Below, piece by piece: positions 53,634-63,225 of a DNA stretch of 64,000 nt. The DNA comes from PALSA-1444 sp964291045 (GTDB lineage Bacteria; Chlamydiota; Chlamydiia; Chlamydiales; Rhabdochlamydiaceae). Location of the stretch: contig NZ_OZ197277.1 of assembly GCF_964291045.1 (NCBI RefSeq), forward strand, positions 372,001 to 436,000, written 5' to 3'. The translations under genes and the position numbers were made by a program. The notes beneath the pieces are model-generated. The model was not told the origin of the DNA and made no database searches. It saw only the letters and a list, made by a program, of their open reading frames with translations. The first letter of the stretch is position 1. Every line of letters begins with the position of its first letter.

Positions 53634-54406
53634 AATATTGAGTGAATCATTAAGAAAATTGAGAGCATCAGGCAATACCTTGCAAACGGGAGAAACTGCT
53701 TTTTCTCTAAGAGAGGAATCATCATATTAATAGAGATAAATCCCGATGCTATTGATGCTAGTAAGCCCATCATACAGGGAATAAGGGAATTCGATAAAGA
53801 GGTTAAATGCGGCGTCTTATGAATGAGATGAAAACTCTCTAATATAATCCCTCCCATAACTGATGGAATAGAGAGAAGAAAAGAAAAAGCAACAGCTTCT
53901 TTAATAGAGATATCCAAGTAGAGCCCGGCTGTAATTGTAGAGGCGCTTCTTGAAATTCCAGGGATGAGCGCAATCACTTGAGATAATCCGATGCCAAAAG
54001 CTTTTAAAAAGGAAAGAGGTGAGGGGTTTTTTTCACGCTTTTTGGCAGCTAGAAATAAAATGCAGGCAGTTATTAAAAGACCCGGCCCTAAAAGATACGG
54101 CTGAGTAAGCACGCTTACATACGGCTTAACAAGAAGGTAAGCTGGAACTAAGGGAAGGAGCGCTACCAAGTAGAAAAGAAGTTGAAATGGATAGTTAAAA
54201 ATGAGTGCGTAAAGGGTTTTTCTAAAATACCATATGAGTACAATAAGCGTTCCAATATGACACGTGAGGTCAAAAAAGAGAGTGTTTTCATCAGAGGAAA
54301 GAGAAAGAAGACGCCTTGCTAAAGCAAGATGCGCAGAAGAACTAATCGGGAGGAATTCTGTAAACCCTTGAATCAAACCTAAAATGATTGATGATAAGAT
54401 ATTCAT
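53630..54406 (-). CDS. uppP: Undecaprenyl-diphosphatase UppP (BacA)
   Basis: 258 residues with AAGGA before ATG 54406. A longer frame runs into the tRNA-His region and is rejected. About eight membrane helices carry both BacA signatures, GLIQGFTEFLPISSSAHL near the N terminus and PGISRSASTITAGL in the second half, which form the phosphatase site. It recycles the lipid carrier for peptidoglycan and LPS precursors. Coupled to ftsK by a 4-bp overlap. Confidence 0.95.
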   Translation of the reverse strand: MNILSSIILGLIQGFTEFLPISSSAHLALARRLLSLSSDENTLFFDLTCHIGTLIVLIWYFRKTLYALIFNYPFQLLFYLVALLPLVPAYLLVKPYVSVLTQPYLLGPGLLITACILFLAAKKREKNPSPLSFLKAFGIGLSQVIALIPGISRSASTITAGLYLDISIKEAVAFSFLLSIPSVMGGIILESFHLIHKTPHLTSLSNSLIPCMMGLLASIASGFISINMMIPLLEKKQFLPFARYCLMLSIFLMIHSIL

Positions 54407-54471
54407 GAGAAGTATCCTTGCTTTAAGGGGGGCGCGTTCACCACGAGATACTTTAAAGAGAGTCAAAAATG

Positions 54472-54546
54472 GGCGATCGACGGGGATCGAACCCGCGACA
54501 ACTGGATCCACAATCCAGTGCTCTAACCAACTGAGCTACGATCGCC
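54472..54546 (-). tRNA. tRNA-His (anticodon GTG)
   Basis: 75-nt cloverleaf with anticodon GTG in loop TTGTGGA and anticodon stem CTGGA/TCCAG. The acceptor is an 8-bp stem GGCGATCG opposite CGATCGC plus C73, so the extra G-1:C73 pair specific to tRNA-His is encoded. T loop TTCGATC; CCA not encoded. Just upstream of uppP on the same strand. Confidence 0.95.
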
Positions 54547-54737
54547 ATTAAATAGCTGTTTTAGCATGGCTTAAACAGAGACTAAAGTGTAGTCCAATCA
54601 GAGGGTTTCCGTCAAATGGAGAATTTTATTCAGAAAAATTCTTTCCTCTCTACGCTATTACCCTTTCACAAAAATTTGGTTATTTATAAAATCGAAGCTT
54701 TGAGTGTCACTATACATACGAGGAAAGAGGATTCACC

Positions 54738-56333
54738 ATGTTTCAAAAGACGATATTTCTCCTGAGCGCTCTTTGCGGAGCTTACCCTGGAATGGTCCAT
54801 GAAAGGCAGCCTCTTGCTCAAACTAGCGAATACACCATTAACTTTAATGATGTCCCTGTAGTGGAATTTATTCAGTTTGTGAGCCGTATCTCTGATATGA
54901 ATTTCATCTTTGATCACAAAGATTTACAATTTAACATCACACTCTCTTCAGGAAAACCAGCGTCTCCTGATCAAGTCGTTAAAGCGCTTGTTCAAGTGTT
55001 AAGAGCGCACGGATTTTTTATTGGAAAAGAAGATGGTTATCTTGTGATTCATAAAGGAGGAGAAGACAGTTTTTTGCAAAGAGCTTATGAAAAATCACAA
55101 GACCCTTCAAACTCTCCTTTTCAAACAGATCAGCTCATCTCATCGCTCCAATCTTTAAGCGGCCTCTCATCTGAACCTCGCAGCAACTCGACTCCTCAAT
55201 TTCTTGTGTATAAACTGCAATATCATGATGGATTAGAAATTGAAGAGTCGGTGAAAAAAATTGCAGCAGATCTTGCGACAAAATCTGCTACTTCTCCTCA
55301 ATATTTAAATGCGCTTAAATCGGTGCAGTGGGTTAAATCCACCAACTCACTTGTTTGCTCAGGAGATGAGTCAACATTAAGTAGCATTAAGCAGCTATTT
55401 CAAAGTTTAGATGCTCCTTTAAGACAGGTGTTCATTGAACTGCTTGTTGTGGAAGTAGATAACCGCCATACCGTAGACTTTGGACTTCAGTGGGCAGCAG
55501 GGGGCTCTTTGGATGGAAAAGTGGGATTTGGAACAGGGAACTTCCCTCCAACAGCTTCCGCAGGACCGTTTGCAACGGCTTTTCAAGGGATTAATGCTCT
55601 TTCCACTCCAAAAGGCCCTAGTCAAATTCCTCTTGGAAATGGCTTTGATATGGGAGTGATTGGAGATATTATTTTCCATAAAGGAAAATCGTTCCTCTCT
55701 TTAGGCTCACTTGTCTCTGCCCTTCAGGTAGATGGCGATAGCTCAATTGTTTTAAATCAAAAAATTATCACCCAAGATAATAAAAAATCGACCATCTTCG
55801 TAGGGGATAATATCCCTTTTACAGGATCGATTGTTCAAACAGTGGGAACAAGTCAACAAACAACTGCTAACATTGAATATAGAGATATTGGGGTTAACTT
55901 AACCATCACTCCAAAACTTGGCGAAGGGGATGTGATTACGTTAGATCTTCAAGAAGAGATCACAGAGGCTGTACAAACAGGACTAGAATCGGTATCCACT
56001 GCTCAAGTGACAGGGATCCAAACAACAAAAACCAACATGATGACTCACGTGCATGTTCCAGATAAACACTTCCTCGTCTTAAGCGGAATGATCCGGAATG
56101 CTAAGCGGTTTCAAAAAGCTGGCGTTCCTTGTCTTGGAGGACTTCCTGTGATAGGAGCCGCGTTTAGTAAAACAAAAAACAAAGATGAAAAACGGAACAT
56201 CATGATCTTTGTAAGGCCTCATATCATTCGGTCAGTAGAAGACTACCGTAAGCTTTCAGATCATCAAGAATCTCTCTACAGTGAGCTTACATCAAAAAAA
56301 CTCATGGAAGAGGCGAGAGCGCTTGTAGAATAA
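54738..56333 (+). CDS. gspD: GspD-like secretin, short form
   Basis: 531 residues with an N-terminal signal peptide (FQKTIFLLSALCGAYPG). It has one N0-type domain (YTINFNDVPVVEFIQFVSR...GYLVIHK), a single N-domain-like segment (LVYKLQYHDGLEIEESVKKIAADL) and the secretin barrel domain (VFIELLVVEVDNRHTVDFGLQW, YRDIGVNLTITPKLGEGDVI, VLSGMIRN...GVPCLGGLPVIGAAFS). It forms the outer-membrane pore of type II-like secretion. It is shorter than typical GspD, which has more N domains. No other gsp gene is adjacent. Its end overlaps the convergent comEC gene by 42 bp. Confidence 0.88.
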   Translation: MFQKTIFLLSALCGAYPGMVHERQPLAQTSEYTINFNDVPVVEFIQFVSRISDMNFIFDHKDLQFNITLSSGKPASPDQVVKALVQVLRAHGFFIGKEDGYLVIHKGGEDSFLQRAYEKSQDPSNSPFQTDQLISSLQSLSGLSSEPRSNSTPQFLVYKLQYHDGLEIEESVKKIAADLATKSATSPQYLNALKSVQWVKSTNSLVCSGDESTLSSIKQLFQSLDAPLRQVFIELLVVEVDNRHTVDFGLQWAAGGSLDGKVGFGTGNFPPTASAGPFATAFQGINALSTPKGPSQIPLGNGFDMGVIGDIIFHKGKSFLSLGSLVSALQVDGDSSIVLNQKIITQDNKKSTIFVGDNIPFTGSIVQTVGTSQQTTANIEYRDIGVNLTITPKLGEGDVITLDLQEEITEAVQTGLESVSTAQVTGIQTTKTNMMTHVHVPDKHFLVLSGMIRNAKRFQKAGVPCLGGLPVIGAAFSKTKNKDEKRNIMIFVRPHIIRSVEDYRKLSDHQESLYSELTSKKLMEEARALVE

Positions 56334-57749
56334 AGCTGTAAGACAGCTTAAATAGATCACTGCATACACCGCGCTAAACTCTGAAATCCTCCACTGCACA
56401 TCAAAGAGCTGTGGGGGATTTTCTGCTAAAAAGAGGGTGAGTTTTGTGAGCGCTTCTGTCACCTTCACAAAAGGGAGTGCAAGCAGATGAGAAAAATAAG
56501 ATAGAAAAAGTGCCGGGAGTAAAAACACATAAGCTGCTGAAATCATAGGGGGTAAAAAGAGGTTGTAAAGAACTCCTAGTAAAGGCACCTTATGAAAATG
56601 GTAGAGCATAAGAGGAAAAGCAATAAGGCTGACTGAGATATTTAAAGAGAGGAGCTCTTTTCCCAAGCATAACGCCCTATAACCTATCTTATCTAATAAA
56701 GAGAGGTTTCTTACCTCTATAAATGATCTCTTAATGAGTACCTTATCAAGAGCGCTTTTACACCCCGGATAAATGCAAATGAGCCCAAGTGTACAAAGAA
56801 AGCTAAATTGAAATCCCAAATGAAAAATGGCATAAGGACTGATTAGTAGCTGAGCCATTAAAGCTACTCCTAATCGATTTAGCTGTGATGTTTGTAATGA
56901 GTAAAGAGAGGCAGTGATTGATAAAGCAATCATCATAAAAGCTCTTCCAACTGGCGGCGTGTAGCCTAGTATCACAGTATAATACGCAAAGAATGTCAGA
57001 AGAAGATAGAGTGCACATCTATAAGATAAAAACAGTCTTAATACTTTATAGAGTACAAAAAATAGCATTGAAAATTGAAACCCTGAGACTCCTAAAAGAT
57101 GAACAAGACCAATTTTATTAAAGTGCAGCGCTAAAAGATGGTGATCCATTTCTGCAGTGATGGCCGAGAGTAAAAAGGCATGCACTGAAGGGTCTTTAAA
57201 AAGCTTTACTAACTGTTTACGGATCTGATCTTTTTTCTGAAATCTCCACTCAGCTAGCGACTTATTTGATAAATCAAGCGTTACTTGAGAGGGCTTCAGC
57301 GCATATCTGTGTCCTCCTTTCGGGATAAGTCTTCCTTCTACTTTCCATGCATGAGCCGATTCTAATCGTTTCTTTTTAGGGGGGACGTAGCAGAGGCAAG
57401 GGATATTTTTCCATGTAGTATCTTCTGTTTCAAATTTTTTTAAGATCCCTTCTACCCTCCATGATGATCCAAATGATGTTTGCGCATAGGACACTTTTTG
57501 AGGATAGAATATTCCTTTCCCTTGAACGCCTTCTTCTGAAATAGTGGGGAGCGTCACAGAAAAACTTCCGTAGATGAATCCAAGGAGCATGAATAAACAC
57601 CCTTTGAATAGTTGCTTTTTCCACAGCAAGATGACAAACAGTAAAATCAGAAAATAGATAGGAGTAAAGGCAAGATGAGAGGCTATTCCTAAGAGAAAAC
57701 AGATCCCATAAAAGAGCATGGGATGGGGTAAAGAAGGAGTTAAAGACAT
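56292..57749 (-). CDS. comEC: ComEC/Rec2-type DNA-uptake membrane protein
   Basis: 485 residues with a strong ribosome site (GAGGA). Multiple membrane helices, an N-terminal OB-like segment (VEGRLIPKGGHRYALKP) and the competence core motif (NKIGLVHLLGVSGFQFSMLF, GYTPPVGRAFMMIAL). The C-terminal metallo-beta-lactamase domain of larger ComEC proteins is absent, as in chlamydial homologues. It is predicted to be the inner-membrane channel for transformation. Convergent with the secretin gene. Confidence 0.92.
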   Translation of the reverse strand: MSLTPSLPHPMLFYGICFLLGIASHLAFTPIYFLILLFVILLWKKQLFKGCLFMLLGFIYGSFSVTLPTISEEGVQGKGIFYPQKVSYAQTSFGSSWRVEGILKKFETEDTTWKNIPCLCYVPPKKKRLESAHAWKVEGRLIPKGGHRYALKPSQVTLDLSNKSLAEWRFQKKDQIRKQLVKLFKDPSVHAFLLSAITAEMDHHLLALHFNKIGLVHLLGVSGFQFSMLFFVLYKVLRLFLSYRCALYLLLTFFAYYTVILGYTPPVGRAFMMIALSITASLYSLQTSQLNRLGVALMAQLLISPYAIFHLGFQFSFLCTLGLICIYPGCKSALDKVLIKRSFIEVRNLSLLDKIGYRALCLGKELLSLNISVSLIAFPLMLYHFHKVPLLGVLYNLFLPPMISAAYVFLLPALFLSYFSHLLALPFVKVTEALTKLTLFLAENPPQLFDVQWRISEFSAVYAVIYLSCLTALFYKRSRLFHEFF

Positions 57750-57919
57750 CTTTATCCTCTTCGTTGTTTTAAGTGTAAAAATTACCTTTTATAGAACTTA
57801 AATACAAGAGGGTAAGGAGAAGATAGGGGTTAGCTTGCATTTTTAAGAATAAAAAATCTTGATCAAATATAACTGCATATTTCATATTTGATTTTATAGG
57901 CAATCATGAGAGGTTAAAG

Positions 57920-60900
57920 ATGGGTATTAATACAAAAATCTTAACTGAAGCAGGGCTGATTAAAATGGCTCTATCTCCTTATCTCTCCTCACATCCTAAG
58001 ATCCGGCTCTATTCTTTTTCTGAACTGAGTTCAGAAACGATTATCAAGACTCAAGATGCACTTCAAAAAAAACTTTCTAAGGGAGGAGAGTATCAAGGGG
58101 AGCTGGGGTTAATAGATCAAGAGGTGACATCAAAGCCGTATTTGCTGAAGGAAGGCAAAAGATTCAAGTTGATTTCAGAAGAAGAGGCTTTTACATTGAA
58201 TACCTCTGATTTTTATTTAAAAGAACTTGTTAAAGAAGCCTTACAAGATTGTAGTGACGTAGAAAAAAATAGCCTTCTTTCTCACTCTGTATCCTTAGAA
58301 GAGCAAGATCTTGATCCACTTTCTTCTACATGGGAAGAGACTCTTAACTCTATTTGGCAAGAGTCTTCAGAATCGATTAACTTAAAGTTATTGCAATGGA
58401 TGACAATTTTAGGAAAAGAGCCGATTCCTGAAGAATTGCTCAAAATGGTATTTGTAAGCGTATATCCAGATAGAGACTCTTCTGATTTGACAAACGCTTT
58501 GAATTATTTTTTAAAAGATTCTTTGATTAAGCAGTCTCATTATGCAACTACCAGTTGGCAATGCTATCAGATGCACCCTCTTGTACAAAAAATAGCCTAT
58601 GAAAAGCTCTCTTTGGATCAGCAGAAAATAAATTGCCCTCTCCTTTGGAATAAGGTTTTTGCGCATCTTAAGCTTTTATCTCAAGCAGAAGAATTGAGTG
58701 AAGATGCACTTTATATCTATTTATATCAGGCAGATTCTTTGATAAAGAATACCCATTTCATGTCACTATTAAGCCCAGATAAAAAAATTGATATGCACTT
58801 TATTTTGGTAGAGATGTTTGAACAAGAAATGTTTTATCAAAAGGTTATCGAACAGCTAACGCAAGTGCTAGTTCTCAAAGCAGCTATGGAAGAGATAGAT
58901 CAAGAAAATATTTTATTGATATTAAGTAATTTGGGAACTAATTATGAGTCACTTAAAGAGTATCAGGTGGCTGTTAAGTATTACAAAAAAGCTTTACACC
59001 TTGCCAAGCAGCTAGGTAATAAAGCTGAAGAAGAGGCTGCTTATGAGAATTTAGGAAATGTTTATGACTCTTTAGGGAAGTATGAAAAAGCAATTGATTA
59101 TTATGAAAGAGCATTAACGGTTGCAATAGAGCTAAATGATAAAATTGAAGAAGAAAATATATATTTTAATTTAGCAAATACCTACCAATCTTTAGAGAGC
59201 TACTCAAATGTGGTCGCATGTTATGAAAAGGCTTTAAATATTGCACAAGAACTAGGCAACCAAGCAGAAGAAAAGCTTTTGTATTGTAAATTAGGAAGCA
59301 CCTACTACTGCTTAGGGGATAATCAAAAGGTTATAGAGTTTCATCAAAAGGGGTTAGCTGTTCCATTAGAGTTTGAAGATACGGCGATGGAAGGGATAGC
59401 TTATAATAATTTGGGGGTAGCCTCTCTAGCTTTAGGAAAGTATGAAGAGGCCTTAGAATTTCATGAGAAAGAGCTAGATATTGCACTTGAGCTTCAAGAT
59501 AGTATAAAAGAAGGAGCGGCCTGTCACAATCTAGGAAGAGTTTATCATGCTTTAAAAGACTACCCAAAATCTATAGAGTGTCATGAGGAAGACTTAGCTA
59601 TTGCGCAATTAATTGATGATTCATTAGGAAAAGAGAGAGCCTATTTTCATCTAGGCCTTGCTTATGATAATTCAGGGGATGCGGATCAAGCCATTCAGTT
59701 TTATACAAAGCACTTAAAAATGACTCAAGAGCATAAAAATCGGTTAAGAGAAGCCAAAGCTTACTATGCTTTAGGAAAAGTTTATCACTCTTTAAAAGAG
59801 GACCAAAAAACTCTTGAGTTTTACGAGAAAGGGTTAGTCATTTCTCAAGAGCTGAAAGATAGAAAAACGGAAGGGAAAGTTTATCATGACCTTGGAAGTA
59901 TTTATCAATCTTTAGGAGAGCACTCTAAAGCGGTAGAATATTATCAAAAAGAGCTAGCTATTTTACAAGAATTTCAAGATTTAGAGCGTGAGGGAATCGT
60001 TTATGCAGGTCTTGGGCAAGCTTATGACTTTTTAGGTGCCTATAGAGAATCGATACAGTGTTATCAAAAAGGATTGCCTATTTGTTTAGAGCTAAAAGAT
60101 CAAGAACTTGCGATGACAATATGTAATCAATTAGGGGTTGCTTACTTTTCTTTACATTACTATGAGAAAGCTTTAGAGTTCCATCAGAGAGGCTTAATCA
60201 TTGCTCAAGAGCTTCAAAATAAAGGGGGAGAAGGATCTGCTAACACGAATCTAGGAAATGTGTATCACGCTTTAGGAGAGTATGAAAAAGCCATCAAGTT
60301 TCATCATGAGGGATTAAGTATATCTCAAGGGCTTAAAGACCCAGTTAAAGAGGGAATTTCTTATACCAATTTAGGCAATGTTTATCACTCAATAGGAGAG
60401 CATAAAGAAGCGATCAAGTTTTATCAGCAGGGATTAAGCCTATCCCAACAGCTTAAAGACCTAGGAACAGAAGGGGCGGCTTACACCAATCTAGGGAATG
60501 TATATTACGCTTTAGGCAACTATCAAAAAGCGATGGAGTATTACACGAAGGGATTGACGCTTGCAAGAGAGCTTAAAGATCCAGTCAAAGAGGAGATTGC
60601 TTATAACAAACTAGGGAGTGTGTATAACTTTTTAGGAGAGTGCAGCAAAGCAATGGAGCTTCATAACCAGGGATTAACACTTGCGCAAGCAGCTAAAAAT
60701 CTAGAAGGAGAAGGGAGATCTTATAGGGGGCTTGGTCACACTTATCACATGCTAGGAGATTATCCAAAAGCGCTACAGTTTCATAGGAGGGAGCTAGCCG
60801 TTGCAGAAATCATGAAAAATAGGGTAGGAGAGGCGAGTGCTTATGGGCATTTAGGGTGTGTATACCGCTCATTAGGAGAATATCAAAAAGCCGTTGAATG

Positions 60901-62986
60901 TCATGATAAACATTTAAATATTGCGCTAGATCTACAGGATAGAGTTGCACAAGGCATTGCCTATGGTAATTTAGGAAATGCTTATGATTCATTAGGGGAG
61001 TATGAAAAAGCTGTCGAATTTCACGAGAAGGACTTAAAAATTGCCCAGACCTTCAGCAATAAAAGTGCAGAAGGGAATGCACTAGGAAATTTAGGGAATA
61101 CCTTTGAGGCTTTAGGAGAGTATCAAAAGGCTTTAGAGTGTCATGAATCCCACTTAAACATTGCAAAAGATCTTCAAGATAAAGTTGCAGAAGGGATTGC
61201 TTGTGGCAATCTAGGAAATGCATACGATTCTTTAGAAAATTATGAAAAAGCTATAGAGTTTCATCAAAAATATTTAAAGATTGCAACAGATCTTCATGAC
61301 AAAATAGCACAAGGAAATGCAAGTTGCAATCTAGGGAGTAGTTACGTTTTTTTAGGAAGATTTCTTGAGGCAGTAGAGTGTCTTAAAAAATCTTTGGATA
61401 TTTTTCTAGAGAGTGGTAACCAGGTTGGATTAGGAATTGCTTACTGTAATCTTGGCAATGCTTACTTTTCTTTAGGGAATGATAAAGAAGCCATGCAGTA
61501 TCACGAGAAGGCTTTAACCATCGCTCTTCATCACGGCAGCAGGTTAGGAGAAGGTCTAGCTTATAACAATCTGGGCTTTATTTCACGTTCTTTAGAAAAG
61601 GATCAACAAGCGGAAGGATATTTTTACAAAAATATCAAAATAGCTGACTCTCTTCAGCAAGATGCAAGACGGCCTCAATGGCAGGTGACTATATTTGAAA
61701 AATTATCCACTTCTTATTTTTTACTCGAACAGCTTCTCTTATCTCAACATAAGAGTGCAGAAGCTTTGCAAATAGCAGATGCTAGAAGATCGCGAGCGCT
61801 TGCCTCTTTCCTCTCTCAAAAAATGCATCCTCAAGATCAAGCTTTAGAGCCTCTTTCATTTAACGCTATGAAGCTTTTAGCTGAAAAACTTCATACCACA
61901 TTTATTCTCTACTCTTTAACACCTTTAGCTACTAAAGAGGGATACATTCAAGTGTGGGTCATTTCTCCTAGGCATCCTCTTCCTCTATCGATTAGTCTAT
62001 CTTCTTTACCGATGGAATTCTTAGAGCCGGATACCATTTTTAAAGCATTTCCTTATCAAGCAGAGTCTCCTAAAAGAGGAAAAAAACTACCCAGTGGGCT
62101 TTTTATTGAAAAGCTATCTGCTTGGTATGATAGCTTAATCAAGCCTCTTGAACCGTACCTTCCTTCGCAAGAGTCTCAAGAGATACTCACCTTTATCCCT
62201 GATGGTTTTTTAGCCCATATTCCTTTTGGAGCGTTTTATAACCAAGAAAAAGATCACTATCTGATTGAAAAATATCCTGTAACAGTAGCTCCTTCTATTC
62301 AAGTTCTCTCTCTTCTGGATCAGCTGCCTAAAGAATCCTCCAGTCAAGTGCTTCTCATGGGTAACCCTACGATTTCTCAGAAGGAAGGAGGTTCATTAGA
62401 AAAGGCTGAGCATGAAGTACGTGACATCCTTGCACCCATGATGAATATTCCTCAAGATCAAGTACTAACTCAGAAAGAGGCAACAGTTGCAAATATTTTT
62501 AAATACGCTCCTGATGCGCGTAATATTCATATTGGATGCCACGGAATAGAGGGGCAAAAATCCATTGAAAACTCTGATCCTTATTCTGTGATTGAAGGCC
62601 GCTTTAATCTCACTCCTAATGAGGAGCATCCATTAGGATATCTTTATGCAAAAGAGATCATTAAAATGACGCTGAAAGCAGATCTTGTGTTTATGAGTAT
62701 CTGTCATTTAGGAAGAGGCAAGCTTAAACGAGAGGGAAGTATTGGTCCGATTTGGTCTTTTTTAGGAGCAGGTGCTAAATCTACAATAGCTAGTTACTGG
62801 CTACTTCCTGAAGGAGAAATGACAGTCAACATGGTCAAGACATTTTATCAGCACTATTTGGGTATTGGGGCTCCTAAGTTAAGTAAAGCTAAAGCTCTTC
62901 AGCAAGCAGTCCTCATGGCGATGAAAACAGAGAGAGATAAACCACGTCAATGGGGATCGTTTTTCTTAGCAGGATTAATGGAATAA
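57920..62986 (+). CDS. TPR-CHAT caspase-like protein with 23 TPRs
   Basis: 1688 residues, GAGG before the ATG. Residues 1-110 are an N-terminal module also found in the next gene (TKPYLLKEGKRFKLISEEE-like). Residues ~137-235 resemble the winged-helix end of STAND/NB-ARC proteins (LLQWMTILGKEPIPEELL, DSLIKQS..., YQMHPLVQKIAYEKL), but no NTPase P-loop precedes it. Residues ~330-1240 are 23 TPRs with an exact 40-residue period (AYxNLGNVYxxLGEYEKAIEFHEKxLxIA). The C terminus is a CHAT domain: LTFIPDGFLAHIPFGAF, His1541 in IHIGCHG, Cys1595 in MSICHLGRG, and RQWGSFFLAGL. CHAT proteins are clan-CD proteases activated through their repeat sensors. Substrate unknown; host effector or defence protein are both possible. 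Confidence 0.88.
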   Translation: MGINTKILTEAGLIKMALSPYLSSHPKIRLYSFSELSSETIIKTQDALQKKLSKGGEYQGELGLIDQEVTSKPYLLKEGKRFKLISEEEAFTLNTSDFYLKELVKEALQDCSDVEKNSLLSHSVSLEEQDLDPLSSTWEETLNSIWQESSESINLKLLQWMTILGKEPIPEELLKMVFVSVYPDRDSSDLTNALNYFLKDSLIKQSHYATTSWQCYQMHPLVQKIAYEKLSLDQQKINCPLLWNKVFAHLKLLSQAEELSEDALYIYLYQADSLIKNTHFMSLLSPDKKIDMHFILVEMFEQEMFYQKVIEQLTQVLVLKAAMEEIDQENILLILSNLGTNYESLKEYQVAVKYYKKALHLAKQLGNKAEEEAAYENLGNVYDSLGKYEKAIDYYERALTVAIELNDKIEEENIYFNLANTYQSLESYSNVVACYEKALNIAQELGNQAEEKLLYCKLGSTYYCLGDNQKVIEFHQKGLAVPLEFEDTAMEGIAYNNLGVASLALGKYEEALEFHEKELDIALELQDSIKEGAACHNLGRVYHALKDYPKSIECHEEDLAIAQLIDDSLGKERAYFHLGLAYDNSGDADQAIQFYTKHLKMTQEHKNRLREAKAYYALGKVYHSLKEDQKTLEFYEKGLVISQELKDRKTEGKVYHDLGSIYQSLGEHSKAVEYYQKELAILQEFQDLEREGIVYAGLGQAYDFLGAYRESIQCYQKGLPICLELKDQELAMTICNQLGVAYFSLHYYEKALEFHQRGLIIAQELQNKGGEGSANTNLGNVYHALGEYEKAIKFHHEGLSISQGLKDPVKEGISYTNLGNVYHSIGEHKEAIKFYQQGLSLSQQLKDLGTEGAAYTNLGNVYYALGNYQKAMEYYTKGLTLARELKDPVKEEIAYNKLGSVYNFLGECSKAMELHNQGLTLAQAAKNLEGEGRSYRGLGHTYHMLGDYPKALQFHRRELAVAEIMKNRVGEASAYGHLGCVYRSLGEYQKAVECHDKHLNIALDLQDRVAQGIAYGNLGNAYDSLGEYEKAVEFHEKDLKIAQTFSNKSAEGNALGNLGNTFEALGEYQKALECHESHLNIAKDLQDKVAEGIACGNLGNAYDSLENYEKAIEFHQKYLKIATDLHDKIAQGNASCNLGSSYVFLGRFLEAVECLKKSLDIFLESGNQVGLGIAYCNLGNAYFSLGNDKEAMQYHEKALTIALHHGSRLGEGLAYNNLGFISRSLEKDQQAEGYFYKNIKIADSLQQDARRPQWQVTIFEKLSTSYFLLEQLLLSQHKSAEALQIADARRSRALASFLSQKMHPQDQALEPLSFNAMKLLAEKLHTTFILYSLTPLATKEGYIQVWVISPRHPLPLSISLSSLPMEFLEPDTIFKAFPYQAESPKRGKKLPSGLFIEKLSAWYDSLIKPLEPYLPSQESQEILTFIPDGFLAHIPFGAFYNQEKDHYLIEKYPVTVAPSIQVLSLLDQLPKESSSQVLLMGNPTISQKEGGSLEKAEHEVRDILAPMMNIPQDQVLTQKEATVANIFKYAPDARNIHIGCHGIEGQKSIENSDPYSVIEGRFNLTPNEEHPLGYLYAKEIIKMTLKADLVFMSICHLGRGKLKREGSIGPIWSFLGAGAKSTIASYWLLPEGEMTVNMVKTFYQHYLGIGAPKLSKAKALQQAVLMAMKTERDKPRQWGSFFLAGLME

Positions 62987-63225
62987 GCCCAGCTTGCTTA
63001 TTAAAATGATCAGCAAAATTGCGACATGTCGACCTAATTCTTAAAGGAGACCTAATCATTGAGATAAGTTAAAGATTAAAAAGGAAGATTTTTCATATTT
63101 TTTTATTAATTTTTACGTGTTGGAAATATTAGAATTGGTTTCTTTTTTAAGCTTAAAAAATATTGATTATAAATGTAAATATATTTAGCATTTTGATGTT
63201 CTATTAAAATTATTGGAGAGTAGAG

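Noticed and set aside
54407..54511. N-terminal extension of UppP
   Set aside because: It reads through the tRNA-His gene; ATG 54406 begins directly with the first conserved helix and has AAGGA upstream.
57920..62986. Regular ~120-bp periodicity that could look like a CRISPR-type or satellite array
   Set aside because: The period equals 40 codons of TPRs, the frame is open throughout and there are no short conserved repeats with unique spacers.
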